DNA of 64,000 nt, from contig CANEGK010000006.1 in the NCBI GenBank assembly GCA_947427035.1, positions 1 through 64,000 on the forward strand. The letters are read 5' to 3'. The translations under genes and the position numbers were made by a program. Below, piece after piece: positions 15,848 to 23,937 of the stretch. A model generated the notes under the pieces. It was not told where the DNA came from, searched no databases, and worked only from the letters and a program-made list of their open reading frames with translations. The stretch comes from an uncultured Clostridium sp. Its GTDB lineage: Bacteria; Bacillota; Clostridia; Oscillospirales; Butyricicoccaceae. Position 1 is the first letter of the stretch, and every line of letters begins with the position of its first letter.

Positions 15848-16411
15848 ATGATGATAACAAAAGAAGAGATCCTGAACGCCCTGCCGGAAATCGGCGAGGT
15901 GGAAAACCCCCAATGGCGCGAAGCCTGCCTCGCCGTCTGGGCCGAAGCGGCCGGCATGAGCTGCTGGGAAAGGCTCGCCGACGCGCCCAACAACCTCGAC
16001 GTGCCGGAAGATTCGCTGGTGCGCCACACCCGGGGCGTTTACGCCGGGGCCTTTGCCCTGGCCGAAGCCATGCAGAAATCGCAGAACGTGGACATCAACC
16101 GCGACAAGCTGCGCGTCATCTGCCTGCTTCACGACGTCTGCAAGCTCGTCGAGCTGGAAAAGGATCAACGCGGCTATCACAAAAGCAGGCGCGGCGAAGA
16201 GTTTCCCCACGGGTATTTCAGCTGTCACCTGTGCATGAAGCACGGCCTGCCGGAAGACATCGCCGCCGCCATTCTTTCGCACAGCCAGTTCATTAAAAAT
16301 ACCCCTGCCTGTATAGAAGGTATTTTACAGTTCTATGCCGATTTGGCAGACGCCGACGTCTGCAAGTTTATGCACAATTCCCCGCTGCTGATTGGATACT
16401 GCAAGATTTAA
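15848..16411 (+). CDS. HD-domain phosphohydrolase-like protein
   Basis: A 187-residue all-helical protein. It has the HD signature: His in VRHTRGVYAG, His-Asp in ICLLHDVCKLVE near residue 95, then PHGYFSCHLCMKHG and ILSHSQF. It begins 13 bases after the MBL gene stop. HD proteins hydrolyse phosphoesters, often of nucleotides or second messengers; the substrate here is unknown. Two adjacent ATGs (15848, 15851) are equally plausible starts. Confidence 0.75.
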   Translation: MMITKEEILNALPEIGEVENPQWREACLAVWAEAAGMSCWERLADAPNNLDVPEDSLVRHTRGVYAGAFALAEAMQKSQNVDINRDKLRVICLLHDVCKLVELEKDQRGYHKSRRGEEFPHGYFSCHLCMKHGLPEDIAAAILSHSQFIKNTPACIEGILQFYADLADADVCKFMHNSPLLIGYCKI

Positions 16412-16444
16412 AAGACCGGCTGAAGCAAAGACGGAGTGGATGGA

Positions 16445-17602
16445 ATGAACAAGACGGTACTCAATAACTGCACGTTGCTCGACGGCACGGCGCAGATGCA
16501 GCCGCAGCCCGGCATGACCATTGTCCTTGACGGTCAAAATATCGAAACGGTGAGCAGCGTCTGCCCCGAGCTTTCGGAAAAGAACGACTTCCACCTGATG
16601 GGCCACTATGTTCTGCCCGGGCTTATCAACCTGAAATCCTGCCTCGCTTCTTCGCCCGTCCGCCGCCTGGGCGGCAGCGGACTTCGCTGCGCGCGGACCC
16701 GTCTGAAATGCTCCGGCGCCGCGCGGGCGACCATGATGAGCGGCGTCACCACGGCCGCGACCTTTGACAACGGCGGCGCGGAAGCGCTCGTGCGCGACTG
16801 GATCAATATCGCCAATGTCGACGGCCCCCGGATTTTGTCGGGCGGCGTCAGCATCCTGCCGCCCGGCGCAGGCGGCGATCTCTTTGCCCCCGCTTCCCCG
16901 GAGCAGGCGCGGGCGTGCATCGGTCAGCTGTCATCCCTTCAGCCGGCGTTTGTCCGCGTTATCGCGGCGCGCGAAGGCGCGCGGATGCCGGCCGATGTTC
17001 TTCAGGCCTGCTGTCAGGCGGCGCAGGCTCTCGGCGCCCGCGTTATTGTTTACGCCGACGAGACGGACAGCGTGCGTGCGGCCCTGCGCTGCGGCGCTGC
17101 TGCCGTCGAGCATGGCGCGCGCATGGACGATGAAACGGCCGCTCTCTATAGGGAATCGGGCGCTGCACTGCTTGTTTCTCTTTCAGGGCTTGTCGCGCAA
17201 AAGGCAAAGACGGCCGCGGCGCTTGACATCGCCGTTGCCTGCGCAAAGGACGCCGTCAGCCGCGGCATTCCCGTCGGTCTTGGCAGCGGCGCGGGCGAAA
17301 GCGGCTGCGCGCATTACGACATGTGGCGCGAAATTTACTGGTTTTCAAAACTGACCGGCGTCAGCTGCACCCAAGCGCTGCACGCCGCAACGGCCGTCAA
17401 CGCGTCGATCGCCGGGCTCGCCTCTCAGGCCGGGCAAATTGCCCCGGGCCTGTGCGCCGATCTGTTTGTGACCGACCGCAACCCGCTCGAAGACCTGGCC
17501 GCGCTGCGCGAGCCGACTCTGCTTTTTGTCCGCGGAGTAGTTACGACGCCGCGGCAGAGCAAAAACCGGCAAAGCGAGATCAAGCTTGACAAGCTGCTTT
17601 AA
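16445..17602 (+). CDS. Amidohydrolase-superfamily protein without the HxH metal site
   Basis: A 385-residue imidazolonepropionase/prolidase-like amidohydrolase with the two-part beta-sandwich and barrel layout (LLDGTAQM, HYVLPGLIN at about residue 58, MMSGVTTAATFDNGG, AAAVEHG, IAPGLCADLFVTDRNP). The strictly expected His-x-His after PGLI is Asn-Leu-Lys (PGLINLKSC), the barrel His position reads VYADETD, and the usual GTDxG reads GSGAGESG. Only the VEHG His remains obvious. It is therefore either catalytically dead or uses other chemistry. ATG 16445 with GGAG eight bases upstream is preferred over GTG 16436. Its presence in a ureide operon with intact paralogues suggests a scaffold or sensor, or a diverged enzyme. 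Confidence 0.78.
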   Translation: MNKTVLNNCTLLDGTAQMQPQPGMTIVLDGQNIETVSSVCPELSEKNDFHLMGHYVLPGLINLKSCLASSPVRRLGGSGLRCARTRLKCSGAARATMMSGVTTAATFDNGGAEALVRDWINIANVDGPRILSGGVSILPPGAGGDLFAPASPEQARACIGQLSSLQPAFVRVIAAREGARMPADVLQACCQAAQALGARVIVYADETDSVRAALRCGAAAVEHGARMDDETAALYRESGAALLVSLSGLVAQKAKTAAALDIAVACAKDAVSRGIPVGLGSGAGESGCAHYDMWREIYWFSKLTGVSCTQALHAATAVNASIAGLASQAGQIAPGLCADLFVTDRNPLEDLAALREPTLLFVRGVVTTPRQSKNRQSEIKLDKLL

Positions 17603-17618
17603 AGAAAGGATGTGCCGA

Positions 17619-17846
17619 ATGCGTTACAGAGTTGAATTTTTGCGGGCGTGCCGGATGACGGTGGCCGTAGTGTTCCTGTTGGCTGTTTTGGAAGTGGGGG
17701 TTCCCATGCTGACAGGGTCGGAAATGGCAGTCGACGCCGGCGCGCTTTTGGGCGCCATGATTGCGACGACCTTTCTCTGCCAGATCGTTTTTACCGCGAT
17801 GAACATTTTAAACACCAAATACCGCGAAAAGAGAGAAAAAAAGTAA
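17619..17846 (+). CDS. Small two-helix membrane protein, family not recognised
   Basis: A 75-residue protein with two hydrophobic helices (about residues 10-30 and 40-62) and a basic C-terminal tail (NTKYREKREKK). AAAGGA sits eight bases before ATG 17619. It lies 16 bases after the amidohydrolase and 35 before the nitroreductase, so it is co-transcribed in the island. I do not recognise a family. Confidence 0.65.
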   Translation: MRYRVEFLRACRMTVAVVFLLAVLEVGVPMLTGSEMAVDAGALLGAMIATTFLCQIVFTAMNILNTKYREKREKK

Positions 17847-17881
17847 AGCGGGCGGCATTTGAAATCAAGGGAGGGCAGCTT

Positions 17882-18403
17882 GTGGAAACACGGAAAGCCA
17901 TTCAAAGCAGGCGGAGCTACCGCGGCAATTTTACAGCGGCGGCAGTCCCCCGCGAAGATATGCGGGAAATCCTGAAGGCCGGCGTCAGCGCCCCTTCGGG
18001 CTGCAACCTGCAAACGACCGAGTTCATCGGTGTCGACGACCCGGAGCTTGCGCACGCGCTGGGCCGGGCATACGGACGGGCTTGGGCCGAGACGGCGCCG
18101 GCCGCCGTCGTGCTTCTGACTAAGGAATACCCGCAGACCCCGGGCGGCACGCGGCATGTCGAGGATTTTTCGGCGGCCGCGCAGAACATCCTGCTGGCCT
18201 TGACCGACATGGGGTATGCGGGCGTCTGGATCGAAGGCCAGATTGCCGGCGAGCCGGCGGCGGCCATGGCCGAACTCCTCCATGTTCCGCCTGAGCTCAC
18301 CGTCGCAGTCTATATCCCCTTTGGCGTGCCTGCGGACACCGAGGTCAAAGAAGTGAAAAAAAAGGCCTTTGAAGAACGCGCCTGGTTTAACCGGCATCCC
18401 TGA
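17882..18403 (+). CDS. Nitroreductase-family FMN flavoprotein
   Basis: A 173-residue nitroreductase-fold protein. FMN-binding features are SRRSYRGNFTAAAVPREDM at the N-terminus, ILKAGVSAPSGCNLQTTEF, AAAQNILLALTDMGYAGVWIEG and VYIPFGVPA. GTG 17882 is preceded by GGGAGGG and gives the family's usual start. Members reduce nitro groups, quinones or enone/imine bonds with NAD(P)H. Within the island it could reduce a cyclic imide or a dehydro-intermediate, but no substrate can be read from sequence. Confidence 0.85.
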   Translation: METRKAIQSRRSYRGNFTAAAVPREDMREILKAGVSAPSGCNLQTTEFIGVDDPELAHALGRAYGRAWAETAPAAVVLLTKEYPQTPGGTRHVEDFSAAAQNILLALTDMGYAGVWIEGQIAGEPAAAMAELLHVPPELTVAVYIPFGVPADTEVKEVKKKAFEERAWFNRHP

Positions 18404-18474
18404 GCAGGGCCTTTTGAATATCTGCCGCACCGCGCGGCGCAAAATAATTTTGAGATCGGAATGATGGATGCTAT

Positions 18475-19860
18475 ATGTATGATCTGTTGATTCGAAACGC
18501 CAGACTTGTGACGCCCAGTGGAATGGCGGACAGCGACCTGGCCATTGCGGGGGGCAAAATCGCCGCGCTTTTGCCCCGCGGCGCGGGCGAAGCGAAAAAG
18601 GAAATCGATGCAAAGGGCAAGCTGGCCTTTCCCGGCGCCATCGATACCCACGCGCACCTGAATGAGCCCGGCTACACCTGGCGTGAAGACTATGCGCACG
18701 GCACGGTTGCCGCCGCCGTCGGCGGCTTCACCACCGTTATCGACATGCCGCTGCAAAATACCCCGTCGCTCATTGCCGCCGATCTGATCGACCAGAAGGT
18801 CGCGGCCGTCTCCCCCAATGCCTGCGTCGACTTCTGCCTGTGGGGCGGCCTGGTGCCGGGCAATTTTGACGAGCTGCGCGCTATGGACGAAAAGGGCTGT
18901 GTGGCCTTTAAGGTCTTCCTCTCCCCCACTTCCGAGGATTACGGCTCCATGTCCTACGGCGACACTTATGAAGCCATGCAGATTGTCCGCCAGTTCGGCG
19001 GGCGCATCGGCTTCCACTGTGAGGATTTTTCCATCATCGATCGTCTGGAAAAAAAGATGAAGCGCGAACAGCGCCTGGATTGGCGCGCCTATCTCGATTC
19101 CCGGCCGGTTGCCGCCGAAGTCATCGCCACCGAAGCGGTCATCGAGCTGACGCGGGCCACCGGCTGCAAAAGCTATATCTGTCACGTCAGCAGCCCTGAC
19201 GCCGCGCAGAAGATCAAAGAAGCGCAGCAGCAGGGCCTGGACGTTGTGGCCGAGACATGCGCGCACTACCTGACCATGACGGAGCAGGACGTCCTTGAAA
19301 AGGGGCCCATCTGCAAATGCTCGCCCCCGCTGCGCACTGAAGAAGAGCGCGATCGTTTGTGGAATTATGTCATCGACGGCACCATCAGCGCCATCGGCAG
19401 CGATCATTCCCCCTGCACCTGGGAAGAAAAAACCGTTGAAAATATGGGCAAAAAAATCGAAACCGTCTTCGACGCATGGGGCGGCATGACCGGTATCCAA
19501 ACCGTTTTCCAGACCATGTTCAGCGAAGGCTGCAAAAAGGGCCGGCTGACCCCGGTGCAGCTCGCCCAGGTCATGTGCGAAAAGCCCGCGAAGGTTTTCG
19601 GCCTGTGGGGCCAAAAGGGCGCGCTGGCTGAAGGGTTTGACGCCGACGTCGTGCTGCTCGATCCGGACCGGGCGTGGGAAGTCACCGCCGACTCGCTGTA
19701 CTATGTCAATCAGATTTCCTCCTACGTCGGCCGCAAAGGCGTCGGAATGCCGGTCATGACCCTTCTGCGCGGCGAAGTGCTGGCAGAAGACGGCAAATGG
19801 ACCGGCCGCAGGGGCCTGGGCAAAATGCTCCGCAAAGGCGCTTCTGTCTGCGCGGACTAG
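18475..19860 (+). CDS. allB: Allantoinase / cyclic-ureide hydrolase
   Basis: A 461-residue dihydroorotase-like amidohydrolase that opens a cyclic ureide (allantoin to allantoate). The binuclear metal site is intact: His-x-His in DTHAHLNEPG near residue 60, the carbamylated Lys in FKVFLS, His in IGFHCED, His in YICHVSS and Asp in GSDHSPCTWEEK. IDMPLQNTPSL and AETCAHYL are typical of AllB. Hydantoinase or dihydropyrimidinase is the alternative, but the next two genes encode the following steps of allantoin breakdown. ATG 18475 lies 71 bases after the nitroreductase. Confidence 0.88.
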   Translation: MYDLLIRNARLVTPSGMADSDLAIAGGKIAALLPRGAGEAKKEIDAKGKLAFPGAIDTHAHLNEPGYTWREDYAHGTVAAAVGGFTTVIDMPLQNTPSLIAADLIDQKVAAVSPNACVDFCLWGGLVPGNFDELRAMDEKGCVAFKVFLSPTSEDYGSMSYGDTYEAMQIVRQFGGRIGFHCEDFSIIDRLEKKMKREQRLDWRAYLDSRPVAAEVIATEAVIELTRATGCKSYICHVSSPDAAQKIKEAQQQGLDVVAETCAHYLTMTEQDVLEKGPICKCSPPLRTEEERDRLWNYVIDGTISAIGSDHSPCTWEEKTVENMGKKIETVFDAWGGMTGIQTVFQTMFSEGCKKGRLTPVQLAQVMCEKPAKVFGLWGQKGALAEGFDADVVLLDPDRAWEVTADSLYYVNQISSYVGRKGVGMPVMTLLRGEVLAEDGKWTGRRGLGKMLRKGASVCAD

Positions 19861-19874
19861 AAAGGTTGTTTGAA

Positions 19875-21110
19875 ATGGATCTTTCAAAAAGCTGCCAGCG
19901 CATACAAAAGGACATCGAAGCCCTGGCCCGCTTCACTTCAACTCCGGGCGAAGGGTGTACCCGTTTGCCCTTTACGCCGCAGGCGCGGCAGGCTGCCGAC
20001 TATCTTCGCGCAGCCATGCAGGATGCGGGTCTAAGCGCGCATGAAGACGCGGCGGGCAACGTTTTCGGCGTTTTGCCCGGTCAATCTCCTGATCGCCCGT
20101 GCGTCATGTCGGGCTCGCACTTTGATACGGTCTTCAACGGCGGCGCGTTTGACGGCCCTGCGGGCGTCATCTGCGCGCTCGAGCTGGCCCGCATATTGCG
20201 CGACGAGGGCCGGACGCTGCCCATGGATTATGTTGTCAGCGCGTTTATGGACGAAGAAGGCTGCCGCTTCGGCACCGGCTATTTCGGTTCGCGCAGCATG
20301 TTGGGCCAGATGACGGCGGACGAATGCAAAAACTTTGCGGATCGGGACGATATCACCGTCTACGACGCGATGAAAAGCTACCGGCTGACGCCGGAAAAGC
20401 TGCCCGAAGCGGCGTGGAAGCCCGGCTCCATCGGGCATTTTATTGAGCTGCATATCGAGCAGGGCCCCGTGCTGGTCAGCCAGAATGTCGACATCGGCCT
20501 GGTCGACTGCATCGTGGGCATCAAGCGTTTTATGGTGTCGGTTTTTGGCCAGGCCAATCACGCCGGCACGACGCCCATGAACATGCGGCACGACCCCATG
20601 GAGATGGCGAGCCGCGTCATCTCCAAAATCGGCGACACGGCCCGCGCCGCCGGCGGCGGGACGGTTGCCACCGTCGGGTTTGTCAAAGCAGAGCCGGGCG
20701 GCATGAACGTCATTGCCAACCGGGTGGACTTCACCCTTGACATCCGCGCCGTTGACCCGCAGGTGCTCGCCTCGGTCGTCGGGCAGATTGAACAGATGCT
20801 CCGGGAAGAGACGGCCCGCTGCGGCGGCAGCTACCATATGGAGCCCAAGCTGGACGTCGCGCCGCTTCAAATGAGCGGGGAACTGCTGGCGCGTTTTGAA
20901 GCGAGCTGCCGCGCGCACGGATATTCCTGCCTGCATATGCCCAGCGGCGCCGGGCACGACGCGCTGGCCATCGGCCGCGTTTACGACACGGCCATGCTTT
21001 TCGTCCCGAGCCGGGACGGCAAAAGCCACTGCCCCGAAGAATGGACCGATTATTCGTATTTTGCAAAGGCGGTTCAGGTTCTTTACGATGTGATCACCGC
21101 GCTTGCATAA
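19875..21110 (+). CDS. allC: Allantoate amidohydrolase (M20 family)
   Basis: A 411-residue M20/carbamoylase enzyme that cleaves allantoate to ureidoglycine, ammonium and CO2. Metal residues are visible: GSHFDTVFNGGAFDGPAG (His, Asp), DEEGCRFG (Glu), ELHIEQGPVL (His) and PSGAGHDA (His). FGQANHAGTTPMNMRHD is the substrate-binding stretch of the carbamoylase group. ATG 19875 follows AAAGG and is 14 bases after allB. N-carbamoyl-L-amino-acid hydrolase is the alternative; position between allB and allE favours allantoate. Confidence 0.9.
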   Translation: MDLSKSCQRIQKDIEALARFTSTPGEGCTRLPFTPQARQAADYLRAAMQDAGLSAHEDAAGNVFGVLPGQSPDRPCVMSGSHFDTVFNGGAFDGPAGVICALELARILRDEGRTLPMDYVVSAFMDEEGCRFGTGYFGSRSMLGQMTADECKNFADRDDITVYDAMKSYRLTPEKLPEAAWKPGSIGHFIELHIEQGPVLVSQNVDIGLVDCIVGIKRFMVSVFGQANHAGTTPMNMRHDPMEMASRVISKIGDTARAAGGGTVATVGFVKAEPGGMNVIANRVDFTLDIRAVDPQVLASVVGQIEQMLREETARCGGSYHMEPKLDVAPLQMSGELLARFEASCRAHGYSCLHMPSGAGHDALAIGRVYDTAMLFVPSRDGKSHCPEEWTDYSYFAKAVQVLYDVITALA

Positions 21111-21140
21111 CATCATCAACATTTGAAAAGAGGTTTTATC

Positions 21141-21905
21141 ATGGCATACCCCACTGACTTGCTGTCCACCAGAGCGGTTGTAAAGCCCGGCCTTGTCGCC
21201 GTCATCCCCAAAGACGGGCTTGTCAACAACGTCCTCCCCTTCCTGCGCGACTGCCGCACCAGCATTGTCGCTTCGCCCAAGCTGGGCGCCAGCTTTGCGC
21301 AGTATATCTGCACCGTCGCCCCGGGCGGCGGCACGACTTCTCCCTTTGGCGCCGGAAAGAATGAAGAAAGCTTTATCTATGTCGTCTCCGGCGAGGTCGA
21401 CGCTTCGAGCGAGGGCAAAGAGTTCCATCTGACGGCCGGCGGCTACCTCTTCGCCCCTCCGGCGTCCGGCATCCAGTTTACCAACAAGACCGGCGAAGAG
21501 GCCAAGCTCATGATGTACAAACAGCTCTACGTCCCGTGCGAGGGTCTGTATCCCTACGTTTACAGCGGCAATGTCAACGACATTCCGTATAAAGAATACG
21601 ACGACATGAAAAACGTCTTTATCAAGGATCTGCTGCCCGCCGAACTGAACTTTGACATGAACATGCACATTTTGTGCTTCGAGCCGGGCGCCTGCCACCC
21701 CTTTGTCGAAACCCACGTTCAGGAGCACGGTATGTACATTCTGGGCGGCGAGGGCATGTATCTGGTCCACGACACCTGGATGGGCATTAAAAAGGACGAC
21801 TTCGTGTGGTTCGGCGCCTATGCGCCCCAGTGCGCCTACGGCATCGGGCGCGAGCCTTTCTATTATATTTACAGCAAGGACTGCAACCGCGACGTCGTGC
21901 TTTAA
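21141..21905 (+). CDS. allE: (S)-ureidoglycine aminohydrolase
   Basis: A 254-residue bicupin that converts ureidoglycine to (S)-ureidoglycolate and ammonium. The second cupin holds the manganese site of this family: Glu-x-His-x3-His in ETHVQEHGMYILGG and the Gln in YAPQCAYG. The first cupin (ESFIYVVSGEVDAS, LTAGGYLFAPP) is structural. ATG 21141 follows AAAAGAGG, 30 bases after allC. This gene is the strongest marker that the island is an allantoin route. No ureidoglycolate dehydrogenase, lyase or oxamate carbamoyltransferase is in the window. Confidence 0.92.
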   Translation: MAYPTDLLSTRAVVKPGLVAVIPKDGLVNNVLPFLRDCRTSIVASPKLGASFAQYICTVAPGGGTTSPFGAGKNEESFIYVVSGEVDASSEGKEFHLTAGGYLFAPPASGIQFTNKTGEEAKLMMYKQLYVPCEGLYPYVYSGNVNDIPYKEYDDMKNVFIKDLLPAELNFDMNMHILCFEPGACHPFVETHVQEHGMYILGGEGMYLVHDTWMGIKKDDFVWFGAYAPQCAYGIGREPFYYIYSKDCNRDVVL

Positions 21906-21958
21906 CCGGCGGAGCGCTTGGGGCAGAATTTTAAAAACTGGATTGGCGGTAGCGTGAA

Positions 21959-22315
21959 ATGGTTAGAAAACAATCGGATTTTTCCGTAACTCTCGAGCCC
22001 AACCTGAAAGGCGGGAAGGGCACGGTCCGCGTCCTCAATTTTCTTGAAAAGGACGAAATGTACGGCGCCGGCCGGCTGTGCGGTATCAGCATTATCCCGG
22101 TCGGCTGCTCCATCGGGCAGCATACGCACACCGGCGACTTTGAAATCTACTATATCCTTGAGGGCCGCGGCAAGGCAAACGACAACGGCAGCGAATGTAT
22201 TCTGGAGCCGGGCGACATGATGTGCTGCCGCGAGGGTGAGTTCCACTCGCTTGAAAACATCGGCGACTGCGACCTGAAATACACCGCAACCATCCTGTAC
22301 ACACAAAATAAGTAA
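21959..22315 (+). CDS. Single-domain cupin
   Basis: A 118-residue cupin-2 protein with HTHTGDFEIYYILEG (metal-type His and Glu residues), then LEPGDMMCCREGEFHSLENIG. The last gene of the island, 53 bases after allE. It is similar in length and in the C-terminal ENIGDxDL pattern to the cupin at 54090-54467 in the second catabolic module. Possible roles are isomerisation of an unstable intermediate or sensing; no specific reaction can be assigned. Confidence 0.82.
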   Translation: MVRKQSDFSVTLEPNLKGGKGTVRVLNFLEKDEMYGAGRLCGISIIPVGCSIGQHTHTGDFEIYYILEGRGKANDNGSECILEPGDMMCCREGEFHSLENIGDCDLKYTATILYTQNK

Positions 22316-22323
22316 ACGCCATA

Positions 22324-22365
22324 AAGGCGCCGTATTCCGCTCATGTGGAATACGGCGCCTTTTTT
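22324..22365. terminator. Terminator ending the ureide operon
   Basis: A 15-bp perfect stem (22324-22338 with 22347-22361) with an eight-base loop is followed by TTTTTGC. It also lies at the end of the convergent regulator gene. Confidence 0.92.
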
Positions 22366-22375
22366 GCTCTCTGCT

Positions 22376-22825
22376 TCAAACATTGATAGCATCCTCTACA
22401 ACGTCGTACAGATGAATAGGGGCAAGCTCCAGCCTGGCGCACAGCCGCGCCAGGCGCTCTACAAAACTGCCGTCGCATGAAATATCGGCGATCTCGGCTT
22501 CACAACTCCAGCCCTCCGATCCGTGACGCAGCGCGCGGATGCCATAGCCGATATAGCGCCCCAGCTCCGGGGTGTTGATGTACTGTTCAAACGGGTAATA
22601 CAGCACCTTTTCCTGTTTTCCGGCATTGGCGGCGTCGTTTAAATCAATGCCCAACGCCTTGGATATGCGTGCGCAGATCGCAAAACTCGCTTTTACCTCT
22701 CCCTTTTCCACCCGCTGATACCAGCGCAGGGAAATCCCGGCCAGCTGCGCCGCCTGTGTCTGCGTAAGCTTCTTTTCTTTGCGCGCGTGCAGAATCATCT
22801 CTGCAAAATACACGGGAGTATACAT
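22376..22825 (-). CDS. XRE-family regulator with C-terminal DUF6514-like domain
   Basis: A 149-residue protein. Residues 7-62 form an XRE helix-turn-helix (ILHARKEKKLTQTQAAQLAGISLRWYQRVEKG). The C-terminal half (IGYGIRALRHG, CDGSFVERLARLCARLELAPIHLYDVVED) matches what I remember of DUF6514. ATG 22825 follows AAAGGGGGG. It is convergent to the ureide operon and divergent from the next small gene; its targets are unknown. Confidence 0.82.
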   Translation of the reverse strand: MYTPVYFAEMILHARKEKKLTQTQAAQLAGISLRWYQRVEKGEVKASFAICARISKALGIDLNDAANAGKQEKVLYYPFEQYINTPELGRYIGYGIRALRHGSEGWSCEAEIADISCDGSFVERLARLCARLELAPIHLYDVVEDAINV

Positions 22826-22942
22826 ACTTTCCCCCCTTTATATCAGCATAGCATTCCACATGCCGCAGGGGAACGAATGTCTTTTCATCTTGTCAAATTT
22901 TCATGAAAACAGCGTCGCCCTCTTTTTCCCTGCGAACCGGTT

Positions 22943-22971
22943 TTGTTATCACTCTGCCGGCCGGGCATACT
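22943..22971 (+). promoter_or_regulatory. Candidate promoter for the 57-aa gene
   Basis: TTGTTA (22943-22948) and CATACT (22966-22971) are 17 bases apart and lie 17 bases before the small gene's start. Confidence 0.5.
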
Positions 22972-22987
22972 ATGCGGGGGTGATCGT

Positions 22988-23161
22988 ATGTCAAAACGGA
23001 AAAAGAAGTCCGAGATTTGCGCTGAAGACCTGCGCCTTTGCCCGGAGAAACGGCTGTGCGCCAAATTTGACGCACTGAGCATCGCCGTTTTTCCGGTTGC
23101 AGCGCCGGGTGAAATGGGAATGCGCGTGCTCGACAATTGCGCCGAAGAACACATTATGTAA
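22988..23161 (+). CDS. Small 57-residue protein with four cysteines
   Basis: MSKRKKKSEICAED opens a short protein with Cys at about residues 11, 18, 24 and 50 and a charged N-terminus. GGGGGTGA precedes ATG 22988, a promoter lies upstream and a hairpin follows, which together argue for a real gene. The family is not recognised; DUF6472-like short Cys proteins of clostridia are a possibility that I cannot confirm. Confidence 0.5.
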   Translation: MSKRKKKSEICAEDLRLCPEKRLCAKFDALSIAVFPVAAPGEMGMRVLDNCAEEHIM

Positions 23162-23168
23162 GCCCTTG

Positions 23169-23235
23169 GCCGCCCGGCCGGGCGGCTACATATTTTTTAC
23201 GACGCTGTTGCGAAAACCGGCTTTTATGTTATACT
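23169..23235 (+). promoter_or_regulatory. Hairpin/terminator, then the promoter of the glycosylase gene
   Basis: GCCGCCC-GGCC-GGGCGGC (23169-23186) followed after six bases by TTTTTT probably ends the small gene. TTGCGA (23208-23213) and TATACT (23230-23235) with a 16-base spacer form a good promoter for the next operon. Confidence 0.65.
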
Positions 23236-23284
23236 TAATAGCAGAGCACAAAACCTGTTTCAAATTGCCGAAAGGAAGATCTTT

Positions 23285-23932
23285 TTGCCTTTTTTTGAAT
23301 ACGGCAGCCGTGAAATCGACTACCTTTGTTCGCGGGATCGGCTGTTGGCCGGCGCTATTGCGCAGATCGGGCCTGTACAGCGCGCCGTGACGCCCGATTT
23401 GTTTGCCGCCCTTGTCAACAGCATCGTGGGCCAGCAGATTTCGACCAAAGCGCACATCACCATCTGGAATCGTTTTCAGGCGGGATTGGGCGAGGTCACC
23501 CCGCAGGCCGTCGACGCCTGCCCGGACGAACAGTTACAGGCCTTCGGCATCAGCTTCCGCAAAGTCCGCTACATCAAAAGCGCCGCCCGGCGCGTCTGCA
23601 CGGGCGAGCTGGATCTGGATGCGCTGCAAGCCCTGCCCGACGCCGAGGTCTGCCGCATCCTCTCTTCGCTCGACGGTGTCGGCGTATGGACGGCCGAAAT
23701 GCTGATGACCTTTTCCATGCAGCGGCCCGATATCGTCAGCTTTGGCGACCTGGCCATTCAGCGCGGTATGCGTATGCTGTACCGCCACCGCGCCATCACC
23801 CGCCCGCTTTTTGACAAATACCGCCGCCGTTATTCACCCTGCGGCACGGTGGCCAGCCTGTACCTGTGGGCCATTGCCGGCGGCGCCCTTCCGGGTGTCA
23901 CCGACCCCGCCGCCAAAACCAAGAGGAGGTGA
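23285..23932 (+). CDS. alkA: DNA-3-methyladenine glycosylase II-like (HhH-GPD)
   Basis: A 215-residue helix-hairpin-helix glycosylase that removes alkylated bases. It has NSIVGQQIS near residue 38, the hairpin LDGVGVWTAEMLMTF, and the catalytic Asp in DIVSFGDLAIQRGMRMLY. It lacks the N-terminal extension of E. coli AlkA, as do many Bacillota forms. Start is TTG 23285 with AAAGGAAG upstream. It is followed after five bases by the tcdA-like gene. Confidence 0.85.
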   Translation: MPFFEYGSREIDYLCSRDRLLAGAIAQIGPVQRAVTPDLFAALVNSIVGQQISTKAHITIWNRFQAGLGEVTPQAVDACPDEQLQAFGISFRKVRYIKSAARRVCTGELDLDALQALPDAEVCRILSSLDGVGVWTAEMLMTFSMQRPDIVSFGDLAIQRGMRMLYRHRAITRPLFDKYRRRYSPCGTVASLYLWAIAGGALPGVTDPAAKTKRR

Positions 23933-23937
23933 CCGCC

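Noticed and set aside
20031-21770. 579-residue open frame on the minus strand opposite allC and allE
   Set aside because: Both plus-strand genes have intact family motifs and ribosome sites; the antisense frame has none.
10371-22365. The ureide island as a tRNA-integrated genomic island
   Set aside because: No integrase and no copy of the tRNA 3-prime end at the far side; composition matches the host.
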